A stretch of 64,000 nucleotides of DNA from Bilifractor porci (lineage in GTDB: Bacteria > Bacillota > Clostridia > Lachnospirales > Lachnospiraceae): NCBI RefSeq assembly GCF_009696005.1, contig NZ_VUMV01000010.1, positions 1 through 64,000 of the forward strand, written 5' to 3'. The position numbers were made by a program, and so were the translations under genes. The notes under the pieces are model-generated. The model worked only from the letters and a program-made list of their open reading frames with translations. It had not been told where the DNA came from and made no database searches. Shown piece by piece: positions 8,269 to 17,187 of this stretch (its first letter is position 1; each line of letters begins with the position of its first letter).

Positions 8269-9629
8269 AAAAGAGAAAAATATTCTGGAAACAATGGATC
8301 CCAGCCCTGCTGTCGGCTGCAGTATTGATGACCGGATGTGGCGCATCCTCCGGGACTGCCGTGTCCGCATCTTCCGGAACAGCGCAGAGCAGTTCCGTTA
8401 CTGAAACGGCGGGAAATTCAGAAAATATCACTTCTGGATCCGCAGTGGAGAAAGGAGAAACGGTTCCGGCCGCTTCTTCCTCCGAGTCTGTCAATACGTC
8501 CTCAGGAGGAGCCGCTTCTTCAAAAGCGTCGGAAGCAGAGGCGGAAACTACCCTGCAGACGGTAAATGACCCGGACAATGCTCCTAAAATAGACGGCCTG
8601 ACGTATACCGGGACTATGGTCCTTCAGTATGCGACCTGTTTTAACGTGTACTACTACGAGGATGGCTATAAACTGCTGTCCGTTCCGAAAAGCGGGGATT
8701 ACCTTCTGGTTCCAGACGGAAAAGAAGCTCCAGACGGGCTGTCCGACGATATTACAGTAATCAAGCAGCCGCATAATATCTATCTGGCGGCGACCTCGGC
8801 CATGTCTCTGTTCTGTGCGTTGGACAGCCTGGATGTTATTACGATGTGCGGGATCGAGGCAGACAACTGGACCATTGACGCGGCAAAGAAGGCTATGGAG
8901 GACGGCTCCATTGTCTTTGCAGGAAAATACAGCGAGCCGGATTATGAGACCATGGTCGGAAAAAACTGCGATCTGGCTATTGAATCTACAATGATTCTGC
9001 ACAACCCGGAGGTGCAGGAGATGATTGAAAGCATTGGAATTCCGGTGTTTATCGACCGTTCCAGCTATGAATCAGAGGCGCTCGGCCGAACAGAATGGAT
9101 CAAGCTCTACGGAGCAATGGTAAACAAAGAGGATGCCGCGTTCGCTCATTTTGCAGAGCAGACAAAAGTTATTTCGGATTTGGCAGGAGAACAGAGCACA
9201 GGGAAAACCGTTGCCTTCTTCTCGGTAGGGACGGATGGAACCGTAACCGTCCGATCCGGCAAGGATTATATCGCCAACATGATCAAAGAGGGCGGCGGCG
9301 TCTATATCTTTGAGGATCTGGACAATGGAGAGGGATCCAGCGTTTCCGTCAGCCTATCTATGGAAGAGTTCTACAACAAAGCCAACAGCGCGGATTATCT
9401 GATTTACAACGGAGCCATCGAAAACGGACTGAGCTCGGTGCAGGATCTTGTCGAAAAGAGCGATACCTTTGCCGATTTCAAGGCAGTTAAGGACGATAAT
9501 GTATGGCAGGTGGGAAAATCCATGTACCAGGCTACGGATACCGTCGGGCAGTTTATTACTGATGTTCATCTGATGCTGACCGGAGGCGATGAGTCGCAGA
9601 TGACATTTCTCTCCAAAGTAGCGTCATAG
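8265..9629 (+). CDS. ABC transporter substrate-binding lipoprotein (corrinoid/iron-complex type)
   Basis: 454 aa. A lipoprotein signal ends in LMTGC (Cys ~25), followed by a ~75-residue Ser/Ala linker and a class-III (BtuF/FhuD-like) binding fold from ~residue 100 to the end. Typical features are CDLAIESTMIL, PVFIDRSSYE, and the second-lobe segment VRSGKDYIANMIKEGGG. Its ATG overlaps the upstream stop by 4 bases, so the two are translationally coupled. It is clearly paralogous to the C-terminal ~290 residues of that upstream protein but is complete. No permease lies in this operon; the importer at 17188-19049 is the obvious partner. Corrinoid as ligand is inferred from the riboswitch. Confidence 0.8.
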   Translation: MKKRKIFWKQWIPALLSAAVLMTGCGASSGTAVSASSGTAQSSSVTETAGNSENITSGSAVEKGETVPAASSSESVNTSSGGAASSKASEAEAETTLQTVNDPDNAPKIDGLTYTGTMVLQYATCFNVYYYEDGYKLLSVPKSGDYLLVPDGKEAPDGLSDDITVIKQPHNIYLAATSAMSLFCALDSLDVITMCGIEADNWTIDAAKKAMEDGSIVFAGKYSEPDYETMVGKNCDLAIESTMILHNPEVQEMIESIGIPVFIDRSSYESEALGRTEWIKLYGAMVNKEDAAFAHFAEQTKVISDLAGEQSTGKTVAFFSVGTDGTVTVRSGKDYIANMIKEGGGVYIFEDLDNGEGSSVSVSLSMEEFYNKANSADYLIYNGAIENGLSSVQDLVEKSDTFADFKAVKDDNVWQVGKSMYQATDTVGQFITDVHLMLTGGDESQMTFLSKVAS

Positions 9630-9705
9630 TCATCTTGAAAGCTCTGACATGAAATGTGTCACAAGTATATATCGAAAGTAGATTTTATTTAAGGAGGATA
9701 AGTCT

Positions 9706-12615
9706 ATGAAAAAGCGAATGAAGATACTGTTGACCATTTTTCTGTCTGCATCCATGGCAGTAACTCCAGTTACCGTCATGGCTGACGACGGACAGGCACA
9801 GACACAAAATACGTATGAAGCATCTGTGCAGGGGACGGAGGTAAATACCTCATCATCTGGTGCAGAAACCAACGAGCCGGAGACAGGAACATCCGTACAG
9901 AAAGAAGAAGCTTCTGACAATCAAACTCCAAGCGCAGGGACTGAAGAGGAAACCCCGGCGTCCGGTGGATCATCTGATTCAGATGAGGGACAGGGGACAT
10001 CTGGTTTGGGAGAACCTGAAGAGATTTCTACCGGTGTGCAGTCTCAAAACACAGAAAATACAGATTCTAATTCAGAAGGAATTGAGCATGTCAAGGAACT
10101 GATCGCTGCTCTTCCTGATATTAAAGATGTAACGGCAGATAATGAAGCGCAAATTAAAGAAGCCGAGTCTGCCTATAATGCTCTTAGTGATGCGGATAAA
10201 ACGACGCTGGATGATCCGACAAATATACCGGCAGGAAAAGAACAATCCTATGGCCGGGTTCTGGAGAGCGCCTTATGGGGACTGGAAGTCTTAAAAAAAG
10301 TGGATAACAGCACGACTCTGCCTCAGGGAACGTATAGTGCGAGTACGACTCCAGCTCTTACGTCTTCATCATCCAAGGGAAAAAGTTCTTCTAGTAGAAT
10401 CAGAACCTGGACAGTTACTGAAGTAACGGTTGACGGTCAGGGAAAAGCCGCAGCTACCATTCAGGTAGACAGCGGAACATACACAACCCTTCGGACAAAT
10501 GGGGAAACTTATCAAGGAACGGCATCTGGTACAGGGAAACATAAAGTAACTACATTTCAGAATGTGCCGATTGATTTGAACAGCACCTTTTATATCGCTG
10601 CATATTCTTCATTAATGGGAACGGAGATCGGTTATTCTGTTACAACAGCGATTGACGAGTCCGAAGCAACTGCTTTGAACATAAAAAATAACACAGGTAT
10701 GTTTAAGGCGGTTAATGCAAAGCTGGAGAAGCAGGGAGATCAGACATACCTGGTTATGGATTTAAGCGGAAGCGGCTACCATGAGCTGTACAAAGGAACT
10801 TATGAGGAAGCTGTTTCCAATGGCGATGGATCGAAGGACAAAGGAAACGATAGCTGGGTACACGGGTATAAGAACAGCGAAGGAAGATGGGAGTTTGCCA
10901 TTCCTCTGACAGAGGGGGAGCTGAACGGAACAGATATTCCGCTGGTAGCGGTGTCAAACACCTATTACAGCAAATACCTGAAGAGGGAAAATGATCTTAA
11001 ACGTGCCTTTTATCCCCGCAAGATTCAGGTAAATGAAAGCGCGAAGACACTGGTTACGGGTGATTTTACCGGCGAGACCAGCCTGACGGTTACCCTTGCA
11101 GACGGAATCATGATGAAAAAACCGGACGCAAAGCTGGAGACGGTCGGAGGACCAAACAGTAACGGGTATAGCGAAACCCTGAAACTGATTATGCAGAATG
11201 GGAGCTACGACCGACTCTATATCGGGTCAAAGGAAGATGCGGCGGAAGCGGAAACAAAGGGTGAGACAACCCGTCTGGATGATGCGAATACCTTTACCGT
11301 AGCCGTGAGAGAAGGATCCTTTGGCGGAAACATTACAAAGGATTATCTGGAACAGCCCGTTATTGTTTCCTTCCGCGGAACAAGCAGCGGCAAATGGGTT
11401 GAAAGAAAAGTAACCATCAGCAAAATAGCGAAAACATTGAAGATTGATCCTGTAACGGCGCAGGTCAGATTCCGTGCGGTGGATGAAGATGGAAATGCTG
11501 TACCAGGCGCATCCTTCACAGTAAAACGCAAAGACACACAGATTAATCCGGACAGTGATTCAACTTATACACTGGTAAAGGATACCGCTTATACAGTTGA
11601 AGCAGGTGCTGAGGGGTTCAAGGCACAGACGTTTAATTACACGCCGGATGGAACAGAAGCAGAACATACGGTAACGCTGAAAAAAGAGAAAAAAGAAGAG
11701 CTGAAAACTGTCGGATTGTCTTATTCCGCGCATGTGCAGAATATCGGTTGGCAGACAAATGTGACAGATGGAACAGAAGCCGGAACGGTTGGAAGATCCC
11801 TGCAGATGGAAGCGATTAAGCTTAGTACCACAGGCGATGCAGACGTACAGGCAGAATACCGGAGCCACATCCAGAACAGCGGATGGGAAAACGGCTGGAC
11901 TAAAGAAGGACAGATCTCAGGAACAACTGGGAAGAAGCTCCGTATGGAGGCTGTTCAGATCCGTCTTACAGGCAGCGATGCTGACAAGTATGACATCTGG
12001 TATCAGGCACATGTACAGAATTATGGATGGCTTGGATGGACGAAAAACGGTGCTTCTGCCGGAACAACCGGAAAAGGCCTTCGCATGGAAGCAATTCGTG
12101 TCAGGATACTTCCGAAAGGTTCAGCGGCACCTGGAAGCACGGATGAATCCTATGTAGAACCACTGGTTTATTATCAGGCTCATGTGCAGAATAAAGGCTG
12201 GATGTCTTCTGCCAGCGATGGAGAAATTGCCGGGACAGCCGGAGAGAAGCTGCGGATGGAGGCTGTTAAGCTTACATTAAATCTGCCACAGAGTGAAGGT
12301 GGTATTGCATATCAGAGCCATCTTCAGAATATCGGATGGGAACAATCATGGAAGGCAAATGGACAGATTTCCGGGACTACCGGCCAGAAAAGAAGGCTGG
12401 AGGCAGTCAGGATCAAGCTGACAGGAAAAATAGCCGAAAAGTATGATATTTATTACAGGGTTCATGTCCAGAACAAGGGCTGGACTGGCTGGGCAAAGAA
12501 TGGAGAAGATTGTGGTTCTACCGGGCTCAGTCTTAGAGGAGAAGCACTGGAAACTGTGCTGGTTTCAAAAGGAGCATCAGCACCTGGAAGTACAGCAAAT
12601 ACTTGTTGGAGATGA
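9706..12615 (+). CDS. Secreted receptor-like protein with six ChW repeats
   Basis: 969 aa, SD AAGGAGGA. Signal peptide 1-~26; acidic Ser/Thr linker; small helical module ~126-195; a NEAT-like domain starting DNSTTL-QGTY (~198-320), matching the DNSTTLADGTY domain of the 4525 protein; two more related beta domains (~331-450, ~471-585; each with a Y-x-x-LY-x-G segment); a carboxypeptidase-like domain ~585-660; then six ~45-residue clostridial hydrophobic-W repeats (YxxHVQNxGW ... GTTGxxLRMEAxxI). ChW repeats are known as surface-attachment/recognition modules. It probably works with the two preceding products in binding the riboswitch-linked ligand at the cell surface. It ends with CWR and has no sortase motif. 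Confidence 0.75.
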   Translation: MKKRMKILLTIFLSASMAVTPVTVMADDGQAQTQNTYEASVQGTEVNTSSSGAETNEPETGTSVQKEEASDNQTPSAGTEEETPASGGSSDSDEGQGTSGLGEPEEISTGVQSQNTENTDSNSEGIEHVKELIAALPDIKDVTADNEAQIKEAESAYNALSDADKTTLDDPTNIPAGKEQSYGRVLESALWGLEVLKKVDNSTTLPQGTYSASTTPALTSSSSKGKSSSSRIRTWTVTEVTVDGQGKAAATIQVDSGTYTTLRTNGETYQGTASGTGKHKVTTFQNVPIDLNSTFYIAAYSSLMGTEIGYSVTTAIDESEATALNIKNNTGMFKAVNAKLEKQGDQTYLVMDLSGSGYHELYKGTYEEAVSNGDGSKDKGNDSWVHGYKNSEGRWEFAIPLTEGELNGTDIPLVAVSNTYYSKYLKRENDLKRAFYPRKIQVNESAKTLVTGDFTGETSLTVTLADGIMMKKPDAKLETVGGPNSNGYSETLKLIMQNGSYDRLYIGSKEDAAEAETKGETTRLDDANTFTVAVREGSFGGNITKDYLEQPVIVSFRGTSSGKWVERKVTISKIAKTLKIDPVTAQVRFRAVDEDGNAVPGASFTVKRKDTQINPDSDSTYTLVKDTAYTVEAGAEGFKAQTFNYTPDGTEAEHTVTLKKEKKEELKTVGLSYSAHVQNIGWQTNVTDGTEAGTVGRSLQMEAIKLSTTGDADVQAEYRSHIQNSGWENGWTKEGQISGTTGKKLRMEAVQIRLTGSDADKYDIWYQAHVQNYGWLGWTKNGASAGTTGKGLRMEAIRVRILPKGSAAPGSTDESYVEPLVYYQAHVQNKGWMSSASDGEIAGTAGEKLRMEAVKLTLNLPQSEGGIAYQSHLQNIGWEQSWKANGQISGTTGQKRRLEAVRIKLTGKIAEKYDIYYRVHVQNKGWTGWAKNGEDCGSTGLSLRGEALETVLVSKGASAPGSTANTCWR
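11700..12600 (+). repeat. Six ChW (clostridial hydrophobic W) coding repeats
   Basis: Six in-frame units of ~130-170 bp, each encoding HVQN-x-GW or a close variant (HIQNSGW, HLQNIGW), a Gly-Thr/Ser-x-Gly turn and LRMEA or similar. They alternate between a W...GW form and a shorter form, suggesting duplication of a two-repeat unit. Confidence 0.88.
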
Positions 12616-12671
12616 AATGAATAATAGCGAGTCGGCAATTTCCGTTTAAGAATGCACTGCCGACGGCCCGC

Positions 12672-12714
12672 AAAGCCTCTGTCTGACTGAGCATAAGCCA
12701 GACAGGGGCTTTTT
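12672..12714 (+). terminator. Intrinsic terminator of the surface-receptor operon
   Basis: A 14-bp stem AAAGCCTCTGTCTG / CAGACAGGGGCTTT with a 13-base loop and a T run. Confidence 0.92.
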
Positions 12715-12888
12715 AACGCGGCGCTTTAGAAGTGTGCCCTGCCGTTTCAGCTTTATCAGAACTGCAGACAGCAGAATTTTGGCTGTCAGGAGCCATCAGA
12801 AAAATTGATGGCTGGACATCAATATAATCAGCTTTTTTCCTGGAGGTTTCTATGGTACTCTTTCAAAGGCGGATTTTTATCTGTATGA

Positions 12889-13106
12889 AAAGAGGATGTC
12901 CTGCAAAGAGGACAAAGAGGCATGCCTTGTACAGAAGAGACATCTGTCCATCGAAATTAGAATATCTGCGGATTGGATGATATGGAAATCAGTAGAAGCT
13001 GATGCGGTACCGCCACTGTAGAAGGGAGCGCTGTGCAGAATGCCACTGGGAGACCGGGAAGGCTGCGCGGCGCGGGGATCTTGAGCCAGGATACTTTCTC
13101 CTCTCC
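12889..13106 (+). ncRNA. Cobalamin riboswitch 2
   Basis: The outer stem AGAGGA (12891-12896) / TCCTCT (13099-13104) encloses the conserved core: ATGGAAATCAGTAGAAGCTG, GCGGTACCGCCACTGTAGAA, GGGAGCG, GCCACTGGGAGACCGGGAAGG and the B12 box TGAGCCAGGATAC (13082-13094). A -10-like TATAAT lies at 12823. It precedes the nitrogenase-like and importer genes. It differs in sequence from riboswitch 1, so the two are not a recent duplication. Confidence 0.95.
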
Positions 13107-13121
13107 GACATCTGACTTAAC

Positions 13122-13220
13122 GACTTATTGAGCGGATGTGCAGGATAAGATGTCCTGTCAAAAGACAAAACACAGAGATCAGTCTGGCTTGTAATAAGTC
13201 AGGCTGTTTTTGTTTTTATA
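13122..13220 (+). terminator. Expression platform with terminator of riboswitch 2
   Basis: The terminator stem AGTCTGGCTT (13181-13190) / AAGTCAGGCT (13196-13205) is followed by GTTTTTGTTTTT. GACTTATT at 13122-13129 is perfectly complementary to AATAAGTC at 13193-13200 in the terminator, giving a plausible antiterminator that the bound riboswitch would block. Confidence 0.82.
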
Positions 13221-13270
13221 AGCTGAAATATGGTAGTAAGAAACTTTTTTGAGTAGAAATGTGGAGGGAT

Positions 13271-14116
13271 ATGAAAAAAATCGCGATTTACGGAAAAGGT
13301 GGAATCGGAAAGTCATCCATTGCGGCAAATATTACAGCGGCAATGGCACGTTCCGGGAAAAAGGTCTTGCAGATTGGGTGTGATCCGAAAGCGGATTCTA
13401 CCAGGCTTCTCACCAATAAAAAAATCCCTACGGTATTGGATAAGCTGAACGAATCAGAAAAGGAGCTGACGATTGACGATATTGTCTTTCCGTCCAGGCT
13501 GCCGGGAGTAACCTGCATCGAAGCGGGGGGACCGCATGCAGGTGTCGGCTGTGCAGGAATGGGGATAACAGCCATGGAAAATGAATTGCAGCGGCTTCAT
13601 GTTTTTCAGATGGACTGGGATGTGGTTATTTACGATGTCTTGGGCGATGTCGTCTGCGGCGGTTTTGCCGTACCTATGCGGAATCATTTTGCGGATCAGG
13701 TCTATATCATTACGTCTTCGGATTATATGTCACTTTATGCGGCCAACAATATTCTCCGGGCTGTGGAGTATTATTTCTATGGCGGTGCCCGGCTGGCAGG
13801 AGGCCTGATCTGGAATCACGTCCGCGGTGCGCAGGACAGGGAGATCGCGGAAAGCTTTGCAAAAAGAACGGAAACACAGATAGCCAGCTGGATTCCAGAA
13901 AGTGAAATGTTCCGAAAGCAGGATTTTTCGGGCCGTCTGATAGGCGAATCAGAACCGGATAGTGAAATTGGCCTTATCTTCCGCGGATTGGCGGAACAGA
14001 TGCTGCGGGATGCGGAGGAGGACAAGAGAGCCAGGCCGATGTCAGATGATGAACTGGAGGAATGGAGGAGAATGCTGCTGCAGAGCGCATCCATCTGCGG
14101 GAGAGAGGGGACGTAA
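13271..14116 (+). CDS. NifH/BchL-like iron-sulfur ATPase
   Basis: 281 aa, close to the ~275-295 of the family. The family couples MgATP hydrolysis to electron delivery from a [4Fe-4S] cluster shared by two subunits. Visible: P-loop GKGGIGKSS (8-16), GCDPKADSTR (36-45), cluster Cys94 (GPHAGVGCAGMG) and Cys129 (VLGDVVCGGFA), matching NifH Cys97/Cys132 in spacing. The ATG at 13271 is preferred because GGAGGG lies just upstream and the product then starts MKKIAIYGKGG; an ATG at 13259 has no SD. The stop overlaps the next start (TAATG). No nif cofactor genes are present, so nitrogen fixation is unlikely; reduction of a tetrapyrrole-type substrate is inferred. Confidence 0.9.
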   Translation: MKKIAIYGKGGIGKSSIAANITAAMARSGKKVLQIGCDPKADSTRLLTNKKIPTVLDKLNESEKELTIDDIVFPSRLPGVTCIEAGGPHAGVGCAGMGITAMENELQRLHVFQMDWDVVIYDVLGDVVCGGFAVPMRNHFADQVYIITSSDYMSLYAANNILRAVEYYFYGGARLAGGLIWNHVRGAQDREIAESFAKRTETQIASWIPESEMFRKQDFSGRLIGESEPDSEIGLIFRGLAEQMLRDAEEDKRARPMSDDELEEWRRMLLQSASICGREGT

Positions 14117-15849
14117 TGATCACTGAAGAAATTACTTTATTTTATGATGACCAGAATTGTGTTGTTCTTCCGGGGAAAATTTTTGCGGCGGAGGATATTG
14201 TGCTGGCAGCCGCCGGATCGCTGACATGCATCCGGGCTTTGTACAAAAATGCTGTCAGGGCGAATGCCCTGGAAAGATTTGCGTACTGTGTGGTATCGGA
14301 TACGGAATACGCGGCAGGGACAGCGGAAAAAAAGATCGTACAGATGCTGAATAAGGTGCTGCGCGAAAGAAAACCGGGAGGAATTATTCTGTATACGTCC
14401 TGTACCGAGATTATCACAAAAATGGATTATGACAGAATCAAAGAAGCACTGAGCAATCCGGGAAAGATACCGGTGGAGGTATTATATCGCGGACCGATGG
14501 TCAAACGCTTCCGGAATGTAAGAAAGGATTTGAACGATATTCTTCTTAGAATCGCTTATTCCGGCCGCACAGTAAGGGCTGTCCGAAAGGTCTTGCCTCC
14601 GGTGACACCGGATTTTGAAGGGATTGCGTCGGCACTTCAGGTATGGGACACTTATAATTTCCTTCTCAGCGCGGGCGGGTGCGACGGATGCTTTTCGGCG
14701 CCTGCCGGGCTGAAAAAACCGTATCAGCTGACGAAAACACGGTTTAACAATCTGGAGGCAGCTGTCGGGTGTGAGGACAGGCTTTCTGTTCTTCTGGAAA
14801 AAGATCTTCAGGAGCGTGCGGACGGGAGGCTGTGCTGTCTGCTGTCATCAGCGGTTCCCCATCTTCTTGGCGTTGACAGTGTACATCTGGCCTCGCAGAT
14901 GAGTGAGAAAGGACTTCCGACTGTGTATCTGGAGTCTGACGGTTTTCACAGCGGAAATGAAGGGATTTCGCGGATGTACCTGACATTTGTCAGGAAGTTC
15001 GCGGGGGAGACAGAAGCAGATGCGCCCGGGTCGGGAAAACAGCACTGCGGTGTCGGGATTTTAGGCTCTCATCTTCTTGCTTCCGCAGCGGAGGGGAAAA
15101 TCTCGCATGGAATAGAGCACCTTCACCGGGATGGTTACGACGTGTTTCTGCCGGAGGAACATCCGCTGGGTGAAATAGGGAAACTGGCCGGAACCCGGTT
15201 TAACTGGGTCGTTTCGGCAGAAGGGCTGGAAGCGGCTTACTGGATAAAGGAGAAGTTTCAGATTCCGGTTCTGGCAGCACTCCCGGTCGGGAAACGGTCT
15301 ATGCTGCAATGGCGTAATCGTGTTGCCGGGATGATGAAGAAGAGAAATCCGGAAGAGCTGAAAAAAGAAGGCGTCTGGCTGGAAGTTCCGGAAGTATCTG
15401 CAGATAACGACAGCCGGAGCGCGCTTTTAATCGGAGACCCGGTTCTGACACATGGGATCGCCCTGTACCTGAAAGAAATGAGGGGATTCCACAGGGTAAC
15501 ACGCGCCGTCTATGCCCCAGTACAGACAATGGAAAACTGGTACAGAAGAGTGCTGAAGATGGCGGACGGAGATACGCTGGCGGAATCCGGCATACAGGAG
15601 GAAAAGCTTTCAGACGTTGTTTATTTTCGCTCCGGCAGCCATGCGGACAAGCTTTTCAGAGAACATGACCTGATTATCGGTGACAGGATTTTTAAGACAT
15701 CGGCAGAAGAGGAGGAAGTGGAAAGAAAATGGCTGGATCTTCCGGATCCGCTGCTGTCACATGGAATAATTACCGAGCACAAGGATTACACGATTTTTGG
15801 GAAAAAGGGCGCCGCATGGCTGGACACATTCTTAGATTGCAGCTCCTGA
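14116..15849 (+). CDS. Nitrogenase component-1-like oxidoreductase, single chain with two cluster-type halves
   Basis: 577 aa from the TAATG-coupled ATG. Residues ~20-185 resemble the first domain of a NifD/BchN-like chain: Cys38, Cys58 (YCVVSDTEYAAGTAEKK) and Cys96 (ILYTSCTEII). A second such unit begins ~185: GGCDGCF (Cys189/192), NNLEAAVGCEDRL (Cys219), then LLSSAVPHLLGVD where a ligand Cys would be expected, followed by further Rossmann-like domains. This looks like a D/K-type pair compressed into one polypeptide; usual chains are ~420-520 aa each. It would be the catalytic partner of the NifH-like ATPase. The family is confident; substrate and metal centre are not known. Confidence 0.78.
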   Translation: MITEEITLFYDDQNCVVLPGKIFAAEDIVLAAAGSLTCIRALYKNAVRANALERFAYCVVSDTEYAAGTAEKKIVQMLNKVLRERKPGGIILYTSCTEIITKMDYDRIKEALSNPGKIPVEVLYRGPMVKRFRNVRKDLNDILLRIAYSGRTVRAVRKVLPPVTPDFEGIASALQVWDTYNFLLSAGGCDGCFSAPAGLKKPYQLTKTRFNNLEAAVGCEDRLSVLLEKDLQERADGRLCCLLSSAVPHLLGVDSVHLASQMSEKGLPTVYLESDGFHSGNEGISRMYLTFVRKFAGETEADAPGSGKQHCGVGILGSHLLASAAEGKISHGIEHLHRDGYDVFLPEEHPLGEIGKLAGTRFNWVVSAEGLEAAYWIKEKFQIPVLAALPVGKRSMLQWRNRVAGMMKKRNPEELKKEGVWLEVPEVSADNDSRSALLIGDPVLTHGIALYLKEMRGFHRVTRAVYAPVQTMENWYRRVLKMADGDTLAESGIQEEKLSDVVYFRSGSHADKLFREHDLIIGDRIFKTSAEEEEVERKWLDLPDPLLSHGIITEHKDYTIFGKKGAAWLDTFLDCSS

Positions 15850-15950
15850 AGGGGAGTTCAATAATAGCGGGATAATCTGTCTGGTATGAAGTGCAGCAGA
15901 AATCCCGGAAAATTTTAAAGATACAAGCAAAGAGGAACAAGGAGGGAACA

Positions 15951-17183
15951 ATGAAAAAGAGTAAATTGCTGACGTTGATATTAAGCACCGCGATGGCATT
16001 TTCCGCCTTAGCGGGCTGTGGGGCTTCAGAAAAAACGGACAGCGCTTCAGCAGCTGTCAGTGCGGCCGCATCAGAGTCTTCTGCGTCGGATGCAGGGGCA
16101 GGAACAAGTTTGCAAACAGAAAGTGCGGCCGGGAGCCAGGCTTCTTCCGGAAACCAGGAGGTTTCATCGGCATCGGTAAAAACAGAGGATGAGGAGACAC
16201 GCACGGTGACAGACGCGACAGGACGCCAGGTAGAGGTGCCGGTGCATCCGCAGAGAATTGCTGTTGCCGCCATGGTGCTTCCTAACATGGTCTATGCCCT
16301 GCAGGGAACTGCCGACAACATTGTTTCCATGCCTCCGGCAGCCTACTCAGGTTGGGAAATGTCCACGCTGAAGTATCTGGCTCCGGAATTGGAGAATGTC
16401 GATACGACCATGGTCAATGACGATTTTTCCGTTAATGTGGAAGCTCTTGCCGCGGCGGACGTCGATCTTGTATTGAACTGGGATACTCAGACCGATCAGG
16501 CGGAGCAACTGGAGGCGGTGGGAATTCCCTGTTTTCTGGTTACATCCGCGACAGATATGGATTCCCTGAAGTCACTGGTTACTATGCTGGGAGACGCGCT
16601 GAACTGCCAGGACAAGGCAAAACAGGCGACGGACTGGTATGATGAAACCATGAGCTATTTTGATTCCAAGGCAGATCAGGTTTCCGCACTAACCGATGAC
16701 CAGAAGCCCAGAGTGCTTCATTTCCAGAATGTCAACCAGATGACTTGCTATACAAAAGGCATCAATCCAAGCATTACGGATCTGGAAGGCGGGCAGAATT
16801 TTACACTTCCGGAGGAAGTCACAGAGGTTACCATGGAGAGGATTCTTGCCTTTGATCCGGAAATTATTTTCATCAGCAACTTTGATAATGTAACGCCTCA
16901 GGACTTCTACGAAAACAAGCTGGAGGGACAGGACTGGAGCCAGGTCAGCGCGGTAAAGAATCACAAGGTTTATAAGGTACCCTGCGGGCTGTATCGCTGG
17001 GCGCCGCCCAACGCGTTTGAGAAGCCTCTCTATATGTACTGGACAGCGCAGATTGTGCAGCCGGAAATTTTTAATGATTATAATATCGGTGATACCATCC
17101 GCAGCTTTTATGCGGACTTCTATGGATATGATCTTTCCGATGAAGAATTGAGTGCACTGCTCAGGGAAGAGATGAACAGCTGA
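15951..17183 (+). CDS. Iron-complex/cobalamin ABC transporter substrate-binding lipoprotein
   Basis: 410 aa from the ATG after SD AAGGAGGGAACA; the open frame upstream to 15891 lacks signals. Signal with lipobox LAGC (Cys ~23), Ser/Ala linker, then a FecB/BtuF-type binding domain starting RTVTDATGRQVEVPVHPQRI and containing the two-lobe landmarks DVDLVLNW, TMERILAFDPEIIFISN and VKNHKVYKVPCGLYRW. It is followed by permease and ATPase genes with 4-base or negative spacing. It delivers a chelated metal or corrinoid to the permease. Its position directly after the nitrogenase-like genes implies that importer and reductase share a substrate. Confidence 0.88.
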   Translation: MKKSKLLTLILSTAMAFSALAGCGASEKTDSASAAVSAAASESSASDAGAGTSLQTESAAGSQASSGNQEVSSASVKTEDEETRTVTDATGRQVEVPVHPQRIAVAAMVLPNMVYALQGTADNIVSMPPAAYSGWEMSTLKYLAPELENVDTTMVNDDFSVNVEALAAADVDLVLNWDTQTDQAEQLEAVGIPCFLVTSATDMDSLKSLVTMLGDALNCQDKAKQATDWYDETMSYFDSKADQVSALTDDQKPRVLHFQNVNQMTCYTKGINPSITDLEGGQNFTLPEEVTEVTMERILAFDPEIIFISNFDNVTPQDFYENKLEGQDWSQVSAVKNHKVYKVPCGLYRWAPPNAFEKPLYMYWTAQIVQPEIFNDYNIGDTIRSFYADFYGYDLSDEELSALLREEMNS

Positions 17184-17187
17184 CAGG

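Noticed and set aside
13271-15849. True nitrogenase (nifH/nifDK)
   Set aside because: Only one component-1-like gene, no nifB, nifE or nifN, altered Cys pattern, and cobalamin riboswitch control.
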